In this document: one piece after another, positions 1 through 6,938 of the stretch | Numbering within the stretch: the stretch's first letter is position 1 | Layout of the letters: the number at the start of each line of letters is the position of its first letter | Assembly (NCBI GenBank): GCA_017623955.1 | Contig: JAGAOA010000091.1 | Span: forward strand, 1 to 8,296 | DNA from: Opitutales bacterium | GTDB taxonomy: Bacteria > Verrucomicrobiota > Verrucomicrobiae > Opitutales > CAG-312 | DNA length: 8,296 nt | Reading direction: 5' to 3' | Translations under genes and position numbers: made by a program | The notes under the pieces: model-generated | The model's database searches: none | The model's input: the letters and a program-made list of their open reading frames with translations, nothing else | What the model was told of the DNA's origin: nothing

Positions 1-1
1 C

Positions 2-535
2 GATGCAATAGGTGAAGACAAAGAAGGGGCATGGGCTGCATTTCAAGCATTTTTGACCGCATACGAAATTACTAATGACGCAAAATATCTAGATTATGCA
101 AAACACGCCGCATATGTAACGCTTACATATACAGTTGTTTGGAATATAGATATGCCTGCGGGGCGTCTTGCTGATAACGCATTCAATTCTATTGGTTGGA
201 CTGCAGTATCGCCACAAAATGAACATTTAGACGTATATGGTGTTCTTTACACACCGCAATTATACAAACTTGGCACGTATTTGAAAGATAGTCGCTTTTT
301 AAAACTAAGCGAAGTTATGTTCCGCACATGTGGGCAGTTGATAGATGAAAATGGTTCACAAGGTGAGCAAATTCAACAGACAAATTTTGGTCAACATCGC
401 GTAGGCTTGAAGGATGATGTTTATTCTTTTCGAGGGGGATATGCTGAGCGATGGACTGTTTTTTGGATTACTGCACACTTTTTAAACGCCGCCGCACAAC
501 TTGAAGAAATGGGGGCAGAATTTACTAAAAATTAG
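2..535 (+). CDS. C-terminal part of a probable six-hairpin (alpha/alpha toroid) glycosidase-like protein
   Basis: The reading frame is open from the left edge, so this is the last 177 residues of a longer protein; the TTG at 53 is an internal Leu codon, not a start. The sequence is rich in Trp, Tyr and Phe, with repeated amphipathic helices such as AFLTAYEITNDAKYLDYAKH followed by loops with aromatic and acidic residues, and it ends with a helix near ERWTVFWITAHFLNAAAQLEE. This pattern of paired helices resembles the (alpha/alpha)6 barrels of glycoside hydrolases and polysaccharide-processing enzymes. No catalytic residue can be assigned because the N-terminal part is missing. It stops with TAG, 17 bp before a sugar/ureide-type permease gene, so the pair may process and import a carbohydrate-like compound; that is inference. 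The broad fold call is moderately safe; enzyme family and substrate are unknown. Confidence 0.6.
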   Translation, partial: DAIGEDKEGAWAAFQAFLTAYEITNDAKYLDYAKHAAYVTLTYTVVWNIDMPAGRLADNAFNSIGWTAVSPQNEHLDVYGVLYTPQLYKLGTYLKDSRFLKLSEVMFRTCGQLIDENGSQGEQIQQTNFGQHRVGLKDDVYSFRGGYAERWTVFWITAHFLNAAAQLEEMGAEFTKN

Positions 536-552
536 AAAGAAAGGATAGTATT

Positions 553-1563
553 ATGTTAACAATAACATCAGAAATGGTAGCGATTGCATTGTGCGTCGTA
601 ACAATGATATGTTGGGGTTCTTGGGGTAACACTCAGAAACTCGCAAGTAAAGAATGGAAGTTTCAGCTTTTCTACTGGGACTATGTAATTGGTATCTTGC
701 TTTTCTCGCTCTTTATGGCGTTTACAGCAGGTTCATTTGGCGAAGGTGGCAGAGGATTCATTGAAGATATATCTCAAGCCGATAGCAAATGGTTGATGTA
801 TCCAATCATAAGCGGTATTATATTTAACTTATCAAACATCTTATTGGTTATAGCAATCGACATAGCAGGTCTTGCCGTAGCATTCCCAATCGGTATTGGT
901 TTGGCTTTAGTATTGGGGGTTGTTACAACGTACATATCTCGACCAGAAGGTAATCCTTTATATTTAGGTATTGGAGTTGCTTTGATTGTTGTAGCAATTA
1001 TTCTTGATGCACTTGCATTCAAACGCATAGGAGCTCGTGGTGCAACTGCAAAGGGTATTATAGTATCAGCTGCCGCTGGTATTTTGATGGGCTTCTTCTT
1101 TAGTTTTATTGCAGAAGCTATGGGCAAGATTGAAATGAAAGACAACGTAGCTGTATTAGAAGCTACAAAACTTTCACCATATTCTGCAATGGTACTATTT
1201 GCAGTTGGTATATTGTTGTCGAATTTCTTATTTAATACATTGGCTATGAAGTTCCCATTAGATGGAAGTCAGCCAGTTCCTGTTTCAGATTATTTTAAGA
1301 AAGGAACTCCACGTTTGCACTTAATTGGTATATTGGGTGGCTCTATTTGGTGTTTGGGTACATTGTTGAGCTTTGTATCGGCTTCGGCTGTTCCTCCAGC
1401 TCTTTCTTATGCCCTCGGACAAGGTGCTACAATGGTTTCGGCATTCTGGGGTGTATTTATTTGGAAAGAATTTAAGAATGCTCCACAAGGAACAAACACA
1501 ATTTTGACATTTATGTTCTTGTTCTTCATTTCTGGTCTTGGAATTTTAGCATTTCTAAAGTAA
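553..1563 (+). CDS. Ureide permease/GRP-type sugar transporter (DMT superfamily)
   Basis: A 336-residue integral membrane protein with about ten hydrophobic segments, roughly at residues 5-23, 42-60, 82-104, 107-128, 136-156, 167-187, 210-230, 255-275, 280-302 and 315-335. The first segment carries CWGSWGNTQKLA, which resembles the signature of the ureide permease and glucose/rhamnose uptake (GRP) group in the drug/metabolite transporter superfamily. The second half contains conserved-looking Gly/Pro-rich helices (ASAVPPALSYALGQGATMVSAFWGVF). Such proteins move small polar compounds such as sugars or ureides across the inner membrane. The ATG at 553 is preceded by AAAGGA about 8 bp upstream, one of the few Shine-Dalgarno-like sites here. 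Its position after a glycosidase-like gene favours a carbohydrate-derived substrate, but the sequence does not show which one. Confidence 0.82.
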   Translation: MLTITSEMVAIALCVVTMICWGSWGNTQKLASKEWKFQLFYWDYVIGILLFSLFMAFTAGSFGEGGRGFIEDISQADSKWLMYPIISGIIFNLSNILLVIAIDIAGLAVAFPIGIGLALVLGVVTTYISRPEGNPLYLGIGVALIVVAIILDALAFKRIGARGATAKGIIVSAAAGILMGFFFSFIAEAMGKIEMKDNVAVLEATKLSPYSAMVLFAVGILLSNFLFNTLAMKFPLDGSQPVPVSDYFKKGTPRLHLIGILGGSIWCLGTLLSFVSASAVPPALSYALGQGATMVSAFWGVFIWKEFKNAPQGTNTILTFMFLFFISGLGILAFLK

Positions 1564-1564
1564 T

Positions 1565-2077
1565 ATGGGTAAGAGAATAGCGATAGCTTTGATATGTGTG
1601 TTGATGAGCTTGAGTGCATCGGCACAATGGAGCAACTTTTTGAACAAAGTAAAGACAGCGGTAGATACTGCAAATGCAACAGCTGAACAAAAGCAAGCAT
1701 CTGCAACTCTATCGGAGCAGTTGAAAGGTGTTTACAATTCATTAATAGAAAGTTACACGTACAACGATATATCGAAGGCTGTTGAGAAGACTAAATCTTT
1801 AGATGTATCTGGATGTCCTGTTGTTGTTCAAGAAAAGTATAAGGTAATGATTGAGAAATTAGATTCGTTTAATACTTCGTTTAAAAAGTATTTAGATGAT
1901 TCAAAAATCTCGTCAGATAAGTCTATAAAAGAAATCATTACAGCGATAATGACTAGCAAGGCTGAAAATAATTCAAATACCGCAACTGCCGATGTTAGTG
2001 ATAAATCGCAATCGTTTGTGAAGTCGTTGAATGAACTTATTACTTCGACAGCAGCGGTAAACCTATTGAACAAGTAA
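1565..2077 (+). CDS. Small exported helical protein, function unknown
   Basis: A 170-residue protein that I do not recognise. Residues 1-20 form a classical signal peptide: MGKR, a hydrophobic stretch, then SLSASA followed by Gln21, a good signal peptidase I site. There is no lipobox cysteine. The mature part is predicted to be mostly helical, hydrophilic and rich in Lys, Ser, Thr, Asn and Ala, with two cysteines overall (one in the signal peptide, one near residue 83), so no disulfide is expected. It starts one base after the stop of the transporter gene, which implies co-transcription and probably coupled translation. A bidirectional terminator follows the stop. It probably resides in the periplasm; a link to the transporter substrate is only suggested by position. 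Confidence 0.72.
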   Translation: MGKRIAIALICVLMSLSASAQWSNFLNKVKTAVDTANATAEQKQASATLSEQLKGVYNSLIESYTYNDISKAVEKTKSLDVSGCPVVVQEKYKVMIEKLDSFNTSFKKYLDDSKISSDKSIKEIITAIMTSKAENNSNTATADVSDKSQSFVKSLNELITSTAAVNLLNK

Positions 2078-2092
2078 TCAAGATTTTTATAC

Positions 2093-2125
2093 AAAAAAGA
2101 CATTCGGTTTGAATGTCTTTTTTTT
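2093..2125. terminator. Bidirectional intrinsic terminator between convergent operons
   Basis: GACATTC (2099-2105) pairs with GAATGTC (2111-2117) around the five-base loop GGTTT. The stem is extended by six A's on the left and is followed by eight T's on the right. Read on either strand the hairpin is followed by a T run, so it can end transcription from the plus-strand gene that stops at 2077 and the minus-strand gene that stops at 2162. Confidence 0.9.
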
Positions 2126-2161
2126 GTGTATAGATAATTCTTAAAAGCTAAAAATTACAAC

Positions 2162-2500
2162 TTACCATTTTTTAAAAACAAAGAATACTGCAACTACCAT
2201 GAATGCAAAACCAACAATATAATTCCACTTTAATTCTTCTTTTAAATATAGAACGGAGAATGCACAAAATACAATTAATGTAATTGCTTCTTGCATTGTT
2301 TTAAGCTCGGCAGTTGAAAATGTTTGACTACCAATACGGTTTGCTGGAACTTGAAAACAATACTCTACAAATGCAATAAGCCAACTTGTTATTATTACAA
2401 TCCAAAGTGGTGAACTCTTAAATTTGAGATGTCCGTACCACTCAAACATCATAAAAACATTGGCAACAGTAAGTAGAACAACTGGCACTATGTACTTCAT
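2162..2500 (-). CDS. DMT family protein of the DUF486 type, small inner-membrane protein
   Basis: A 112-residue protein with four hydrophobic segments, matching the usual size of the DUF486 family. Recognisable family features are the N-terminal LLTVANVFMMFEWYGHLK, then SWLIAFVEYCFQVPANRIG near residues 39-57, the stretch TAELKTMQEAITLIVF, and a C-terminal hydrophobic segment ending in FVFKKW. The family belongs to the drug/metabolite transporter superfamily, but a substrate is not established. The ATG at 2500 gives the N-terminus expected for the family; it lies inside the annotated end of the upstream lipoprotein gene, giving a 59-bp overlap. It is the last gene of the minus-strand operon. 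Family assignment is firm; function is unknown. Confidence 0.88.
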   Translation of the reverse strand: MKYIVPVVLLTVANVFMMFEWYGHLKFKSSPLWIVIITSWLIAFVEYCFQVPANRIGSQTFSTAELKTMQEAITLIVFCAFSVLYLKEELKWNYIVGFAFMVVAVFFVFKKW

Positions 2501-2936
2501 AGTACTTAATTTTCATTATGGCAGTTGCTCGATATCTGTACATATCGGGCGGTGCATATCTATCAAAATGTCCACGTCTAGTGCGTGGATAGGGAGCGAA
2601 CGCTGGTGAACTACGGAATTCTTGTGCATTCATTATAATTATTCCATCAACACCGGCTTGTGCTGCTCGCTCACGCATTATTTGATATATAGATGCTTCA
2701 TCATTATATGCCGAAAAAGTTTCAAAAGTTATAATCCCAACTTCTTTATATTTATATGTTGGACGTTGGGTAATGAAAAGTTCAACTTCTGATGGATTTT
2801 TTGGCGGTCCGTAAACTCCGTTTGGAGTTTTTTCTATCGCCCAAAAGCTAGCATTTACGCTCTCGCAACTGCACATAAAAGCAACTGCCAATATCGATAC
2901 AAGTGCAAATATTTTTGAAAGAATTTTACTTTTCAT
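2442..2936 (-). CDS. Putative lipoprotein, function unknown, with an overprinted C-terminal tail
   Basis: A 164-residue protein. The N-terminus is a lipoprotein signal: MKSK, a hydrophobic run, then FMCSC, with Cys24 the likely lipidated residue (Cys22 is the alternative). The mature part contains VELFITQRPTYKYKEVGIITFE and later RERAAQAGVDGIIIMNAQEF, a pattern seen in small lipoproteins with an RcsF/YbjQ-like alpha/beta layout, where a 'Pro-Tyr-xx-Gly' strand is followed by a helix and a 'GAD-xIII' strand; this resemblance is tentative. The last 22 residues or so, rich in Cys, Ser and Tyr, are read from the start of the downstream DUF486 gene in another frame and look like an accidental extension. 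A one-base insertion in the four-T run at 2510-2513 would bring the TAA at 2506-2508 into frame and remove the overlap. It lies 38 bp after apt. Confidence 0.72.
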   Translation of the reverse strand: MKSKILSKIFALVSILAVAFMCSCESVNASFWAIEKTPNGVYGPPKNPSEVELFITQRPTYKYKEVGIITFETFSAYNDEASIYQIMRERAAQAGVDGIIIMNAQEFRSSPAFAPYPRTRRGHFDRYAPPDMYRYRATAIMKIKYYEVHSASCSTYCCQCFYDV

Positions 2937-2974
2937 AATAAACTCTTTTCTACTTTTGGGAATTAGTTTAGATT

Positions 2975-3490
2975 TTATTTCTTTATTATCGAAATTATTT
3001 TGGTATTACTCAAATTGTTTCTACCATTGAGAAAATCTAATTCCATAAAGAATGCACAACATGCAACTTCGGCATTTTTTAGTTCGAGCATTTTGCACAT
3101 TGCTTTTGCTGTTCCTCCAGTTGCTAGAATATCATCAACAATGGCAATTTTCGTATTAGGTTTTATATCTTCGTTATGTATACACAGAACATCTGTACCA
3201 TATTCAAGTTCGTATTCTACTTCTAAGGTTTGTCTTGGAAGTTTACCACGCTTACGTACAGGGATAAATGGTATTCCCAATTTCATTGCAACAGGTATAC
3301 CAAAGAAGAATCCCCTTGCTTCGGGCGATATGATTGCATCAGGTTTCGTTTTTGCAATTTCTTCTGCCAAGGCATCTACTGCTTTTTTATAAGCTTGTGG
3401 ATTTGCCAACATTGGAGTGATATCGTAAAATAGAATTCCCTTTTTTGGAAAATCTGGTACTTCTGCAACATGTTCTAAAACTGAATTCAT
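2975..3490 (-). CDS. apt: Adenine phosphoribosyltransferase
   Basis: A 171-residue cytoplasmic enzyme that makes AMP from adenine and PRPP, recycling adenine released in metabolism. The N-terminus has the family motif VPDFPKKGILFYDITPML (residues 11-28). ARGFFFGIP lies near residues 58-66, PVRKRGKLPRQT near 77-88, the flexible loop region LEYGTDVLCIH near 95-105, and the PRPP-binding loop AIVDDILATGGTAKA at 116-130. Length is normal for the family. The ATG at 3490 is preceded by an A-rich stretch. The stop codon of the nadB reading frame, counted past its internal TAG, lies only 2 bp upstream, so apt sits in the same operon and is probably translationally coupled. No anomalies in key motifs. 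Confidence 0.96.
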   Translation of the reverse strand: MNSVLEHVAEVPDFPKKGILFYDITPMLANPQAYKKAVDALAEEIAKTKPDAIISPEARGFFFGIPVAMKLGIPFIPVRKRGKLPRQTLEVEYELEYGTDVLCIHNEDIKPNTKIAIVDDILATGGTAKAMCKMLELKNAEVACCAFFMELDFLNGRNNLSNTKIISIIKK

Positions 3491-3492
3491 AA

Positions 3493-3663
3493 CTATTTCT
3501 TTATAATTGTGTCTTTTATTTCTGAAGATTTTTCTGGAAAATCTAGTGTATAATGAAGCCCTCGACTTTCTTTTCGAGACAGAGCTGAACGAACTATCAA
3601 GATAGCTACAACAACTTCATTACGCAATTCAATAAGAGCTGGTTCTATTTTAAAATTCCAATA
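3493..3663 (-). pseudogene. nadB: C-terminal segment of nadB, separated from the main ORF by an in-frame TAG
   Basis: On the minus strand, the codons after the TAG at 3664-3666 continue in the same frame for 56 sense codons to a second TAG at 3493-3495. They read [15 protein letters not shown], then a helix ([13 protein letters not shown]), then [16 protein letters not shown] and a short basic tail. The ELRN and RxESRGLHxTxD motifs are the usual end of L-aspartate oxidase and of the related flavoprotein subunits of succinate dehydrogenase and fumarate reductase. With this segment NadB would be 528 residues, normal for the family, and the gap to apt shrinks from 173 bp to 2 bp. There is no ATG near the beginning, so independent translation is unlikely. 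Either the stop is read through, or this part is lost, or the base is an error. Confidence 0.85.
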
Positions 3664-5079
3664 CTAGTCATCAATTTCTCGTTTGAGATTTTCCAAACGG
3701 TGTAGGGCTCGTTCTAGACGACGTGTCGTTCTAACTATCCCGACATAGTCCCACATTATACGTTGAAGTTCTCCCATATTATGTTGAAGAACTACACGTT
3801 CATCGGGATCTTTCATATCTCCATCACGCCACTGTGGAAGTTCGATATCTTCGGTAGATTTATCTCTAATATATTTATCGACAGCCTTAGATGCATTATT
3901 TGCTAAAACAACTGCTTCAAGTAATGAGTTGCTAGCTAATCTATTTGCTCCATGTAAACCGGTGCATGCAACTTCACCACAGGCATACAAGCCAACTACT
4001 GATGTTTGTGCATTCATATTTGTTAGAACTCCTCCGCACATATAATGTGCTGCTGGAACAACGGGCATATAGTCTTTTGAAATATCTATTCCTTTTTCTA
4101 GGCAATGTTGATAAATTTGTGGAAAACGTTCACTCAATTCTTGTTGCGATTTATGGGTTATATCTAACCATACATGTGAAGTTCCCAAGCGTTTCATTTC
4201 GCTATCAATAGCTCTAGCAACAATATCTCTAGGAGCTAAATCTTTACGTGGATCATAACGCGACATAAATGCTTCATCTTTTGCGTTACGCAGTATTGCT
4301 CCTTCGCCACGCACTGCTTCAGATATTAAGAATCGTTCTCCATCTTGCGTATACATTGCGGTTGGATGAAATTGTATAAATTCTAAATTTGCAATTTTTG
4401 CACCTGCTCGATAAGCCATTGCAATACCATCTCCAGTTGCAATTTCAGGATTAGTTGTATATTGATAAACACAACCTGTTCCACCTGTTGAAAGCATTAT
4501 AGCTTTTGTTGTGAAGGTTTTTACTTTGTTATTTTTTGTATCATAAACATACAAGCCAACTACGCTATCAGTTTCATTATTTTGAAGTTTGCGAGTTTTT
4601 GATTTCAATATTAAATCGATTGCAAAGTGATGTTCAAATACTGAAATGTTTTTATTCTTTGCAACAGATTTCAGAAGGGCTTCTTCTATGGCTCTACCTG
4701 TATAATCTTTAACGTGTAAAATGCGACGTTGTGAGTGCCCACCTTCTTTGCCAAGTGCTACTTCGCCAGATTCATCTTTAGAAAATTCTACGCCTTCTTC
4801 GATGAGATTTTTTATTTGCTCTGGACCGGCACTGACTATTGCTCTTACTGCATCTTCGTGACAAAGTCCATCGCCAGCAATAAGAGTATCTTTAACATGT
4901 GAATCAAAATCATCAGCACAGCTTGTAACGCTTGCTATTCCACCTTGTGCATGATTTGTGTTTGTATCTGAGCGTTGCTTTTTTGTTACGATTGCAACTT
5001 TATAACCAAGCTTTGCTGATTTTAACGAAAAGCTTAAGCCCGCAATACCGCTTCCGACAACAACTACGTCAAATTTCAT
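3664..5079 (-). CDS. nadB: L-aspartate oxidase, main ORF ending early at an amber codon
   Basis: A flavoenzyme that oxidises L-aspartate to iminoaspartate, the first step of de novo NAD synthesis; NadA then uses the product. The 471 residues include the FAD dinucleotide-binding motif GSGIAG (9-14), NHAQGGIAS (42-50), KEGGHSQRRILH (111-122), FIQFHPTA (234-241), SEAVRGEGAIL (253-263), APRDIVARAID (282-292), PAAHYMCGGV (342-351) and ACGEVACTGLHGANRLASNS. His238, Arg284, His345 and Arg380 match E. coli His244, Arg290, His351 and Arg386 at a constant offset of six, so the active site looks intact. The ORF stops after REIDD, in the helical C-terminal domain, and the missing end is encoded in the same frame downstream. 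It starts 18 bp after panC. If the stop is real and not suppressed, the protein lacks the last part of the helix bundle and may be unstable. Confidence 0.93.
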   Translation of the reverse strand: MKFDVVVVGSGIAGLSFSLKSAKLGYKVAIVTKKQRSDTNTNHAQGGIASVTSCADDFDSHVKDTLIAGDGLCHEDAVRAIVSAGPEQIKNLIEEGVEFSKDESGEVALGKEGGHSQRRILHVKDYTGRAIEEALLKSVAKNKNISVFEHHFAIDLILKSKTRKLQNNETDSVVGLYVYDTKNNKVKTFTTKAIMLSTGGTGCVYQYTTNPEIATGDGIAMAYRAGAKIANLEFIQFHPTAMYTQDGERFLISEAVRGEGAILRNAKDEAFMSRYDPRKDLAPRDIVARAIDSEMKRLGTSHVWLDITHKSQQELSERFPQIYQHCLEKGIDISKDYMPVVPAAHYMCGGVLTNMNAQTSVVGLYACGEVACTGLHGANRLASNSLLEAVVLANNASKAVDKYIRDKSTEDIELPQWRDGDMKDPDERVVLQHNMGELQRIMWDYVGIVRTTRRLERALHRLENLKREIDD

Positions 5080-5097
5080 TTTAAGTGATGGTTAAAT

Positions 5098-5940
5098 TTA
5101 AATTTGAATGTTATCAATTAGGCGTGTTTGTCCGTACCAGACTGCAACGCTAATTCTGCACATATCTTTTTTGTATTCTGATACGGGCAATGACGTTTTA
5201 GCATCGACAACTTCTGTATAAATTATACGAGCTTTGGCATTTGCAATTTTATTGATTGCGTATGCTTTTATTCTGTCGATATTATCGCAGTTTTCTGCGT
5301 CTATCATTTGTTTTGTTGCTAGTAGGGCATCGTGAATTCTTGTGGCTCCCATACGTTCTAGTTTATCCATATATTTATTTCGCGAACTTAGTGCCAAACC
5401 ATTTTCGTCGCGAATTATAGGAGCACGTACAATTTCGACATCCATAAACATATCTCTTACCATACGTTCTATTATAGAAACTTGTTGTGCATCTTTTTCA
5501 CCGAAAATTGCGACATCGGGCTTTACTATATTAAAGAGTATTGTAACCACTGTTGTTACTCCACGGAAGTGCTTTGGTCGAGATTGTCCGCACAAGTATT
5601 GACTGATTTGTTCTTCATTTACAAACGTAGAGGCATCGGGTGCGTATATGTCGCTTGTTGACGGAGCAAAGATTGCATCGGCTCCTCTTTGTTGGCACGC
5701 ATTGGCATCGTCTTCTAGTTGTCGAGGATATTTATCAAAGTCTTCATTTGGTCCGAATTGTGTGGGATTGACAAAAATTGAAACAACAACTACATCGGCT
5801 ATTTCTTTTGCCTTATCTATAAGACTTAGATGGCCGTCGTGGAGGGCGCCCATTGTTGGTACTAGTGCTACTTTTTTGCCTTCAGCCTTTGCTGCGACAG
5901 AAAAAGCTTTCATTTCTTGTGGCGATGATATTATTTTCAT
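5098..5940 (-). CDS. panC: Pantothenate synthetase (pantoate-beta-alanine ligase)
   Basis: A 280-residue cytoplasmic enzyme that joins pantoate and beta-alanine using ATP through a pantoyl-adenylate intermediate, the last step to pantothenate and so to coenzyme A. The HxGH-type nucleotidyltransferase motif is in VPTMGALHDGHLSLI (27-41, with His34 and His37). VVSIFVNPTQFG follows near 52-63, the substrate-binding region CGQSRPKHFRGVTTVV near 117-132, FGEKDAQQ near 147-154, and the second ATP-binding motif LALSSRN near 182-188. The length matches E. coli PanC (283). One small deviation is Lys in place of the common Gly in RPGHF. It is the first gene of the minus-strand operon and faces purU across a 129-bp region. 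No panB or panD is in the window. Confidence 0.96.
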   Translation of the reverse strand: MKIISSPQEMKAFSVAAKAEGKKVALVPTMGALHDGHLSLIDKAKEIADVVVVSIFVNPTQFGPNEDFDKYPRQLEDDANACQQRGADAIFAPSTSDIYAPDASTFVNEEQISQYLCGQSRPKHFRGVTTVVTILFNIVKPDVAIFGEKDAQQVSIIERMVRDMFMDVEIVRAPIIRDENGLALSSRNKYMDKLERMGATRIHDALLATKQMIDAENCDNIDRIKAYAINKIANAKARIIYTEVVDAKTSLPVSEYKKDMCRISVAVWYGQTRLIDNIQI

Positions 5941-6069
5941 TGCATTTAATATTGCTATACGATTATACTTATACTTATACTTTTTTTAAAAAAAGCAAAT
6001 ATTAAAATCAAAGCTTGCAAATAAACACATTCAATTGTTAAAAATATACGCGTTTATATTTATAAAATT
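5941..6069. promoter_or_regulatory. Divergent promoter region between panC and purU
   Basis: A 129-bp, very AT-rich region between the starts of two oppositely oriented operons; promoters for both must lie here or overlap the gene starts. Visible elements are three copies of TTATAC at 5963-5980, a T7A7 palindrome at 5981-5994, and two direct copies of GCAAATA at 5995-6001 and 6017-6023, 22 bp apart. Read on the minus strand the GCAAATA copies give TATTTGC, which resembles the -7 element TAnnTTTG of Bacteroidota promoters, but the match and the spacing to an upstream TTTG are imperfect. I cannot assign exact promoters. Confidence 0.45.
5963..5980. repeat. Three perfect tandem copies of the hexamer TTATAC
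   Basis: TTATAC occurs three times without interruption, and a related CTATAC is found at 5955-5960. The tract lies 23 bp upstream of the panC start and is followed directly by seven T's and seven A's. Short tandem repeats in such a place can change copy number and alter promoter spacing or the leader; whether that happens here cannot be seen. Confidence 0.9.
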
Positions 6070-6927
6070 ATGGAAACTAACGAAGAGAGAATTGTTGCTT
6101 TGCTACACGGACATGATCGTGCTGGTATTGTTGCTCGCGTGTCGGGTTGGATTTATGCTCGAGGTGGAAATATTCTTCATGCCGATCAGCATAGAGACCG
6201 CCAAGAAGGTATTTTCTTTCAACGAGTAGAATGGATTCCCGTTGGTGACGTATCTGAAGAAATGCGTCTATTCAAAGAATTTGCAAAAAGCGATTTGGAA
6301 ATGGAAGTATCGCTTTCGCGGTCAACTAAAAAACCCAAAATAGTTTTGATGGTTTCTAAATTTGAACACTGCTTCGGCGATATGATTATGCGTTGGCGTT
6401 CGGGCGAACTAAACTGTGATATAGCTTGTGTTATTTCTAATCATGAAAATTTGCGTCAGCTTGCCGAAATGTTCGGTTTGACATATCATTACATTCCAGT
6501 AACAAAAGAAAATAAACCTCAGGCTGAGGCAAAACAACTAGAGATTATCCGCGAAAGTGGAGCTGAACTTGTTGTTATGGCTAGATATATGCAAATTTTA
6601 AGTGAAGATTTCCTTGATACATGCACGGCTCCTGTTATAAATATTCATCACAGCTTCTTGCCTGCTTTCGCTGGTGCTAAACCTTATCATCGTGCATACG
6701 AACGTGGGGTAAAACTTATTGGGGCAACGGCTCACTATGCTACAAAAGATTTAGATGAAGGTCCTATAATTGCTCAATTAGTTACAACTGTAAGTCACCG
6801 TAACAATGTTGATGACCTCATGCGTAAAGGTCGAGAACTTGAACGCGAAGCTTTAGCATCGGCTGTTCGTCTACACGTAGAGGGTAGAATTCTTACTTAC
6901 AAAAATAAAACTGTAATATTTGACTAA
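6070..6927 (+). CDS. purU: Formyltetrahydrofolate deformylase
   Basis: A 285-residue cytoplasmic enzyme that hydrolyses 10-formyltetrahydrofolate to tetrahydrofolate and formate, balancing one-carbon pools and supplying formate, for example for PurT. The N-terminal ACT-type regulatory domain covers about residues 6-85 (LLHGHDRAGIVARVSGWIY). The formyltransferase-fold catalytic domain follows from about residue 88. Its catalytic set is visible as Asn191 and His193 in INIHHSFLPAF, and Asp229 in LDEGPII; the 38-residue spacing between Asn and Asp equals that of E. coli PurN (Asn106, Asp144). AGAKPYHRAYERGVKLIGATAHY is characteristic of PurU rather than PurN. Length matches the family (E. coli 280). 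The ATG at 6070 gives the expected N-terminus; no Shine-Dalgarno site is visible. It leads a purU-Nudix-pyrE gene group. Confidence 0.95.
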   Translation: METNEERIVALLHGHDRAGIVARVSGWIYARGGNILHADQHRDRQEGIFFQRVEWIPVGDVSEEMRLFKEFAKSDLEMEVSLSRSTKKPKIVLMVSKFEHCFGDMIMRWRSGELNCDIACVISNHENLRQLAEMFGLTYHYIPVTKENKPQAEAKQLEIIRESGAELVVMARYMQILSEDFLDTCTAPVINIHHSFLPAFAGAKPYHRAYERGVKLIGATAHYATKDLDEGPIIAQLVTTVSHRNNVDDLMRKGRELEREALASAVRLHVEGRILTYKNKTVIFD

Positions 6928-6938
6928 CCCTTTTTACG

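Noticed and set aside
774..1145. 123-codon minus-strand open frame inside the transporter gene
   Set aside because: It lies wholly within a well-supported membrane protein gene; its Ile/Pro/Lys-rich product is typical of the reverse reading of hydrophobic codons.
3664..3666. Pyrrolysine or selenocysteine insertion at the nadB stop
   Set aside because: NadB is not a known pyrrolysine protein, selenocysteine uses TGA, and the site is in the helical C-terminal domain, not the active site.
6035..6062. Possible Bacteroidota-type promoter for purU (TTG, 17 bp, TATATTTA)
   Set aside because: Spacing is short, the last base of the -7 element mismatches, and the implied start of transcription would coincide with the ATG.
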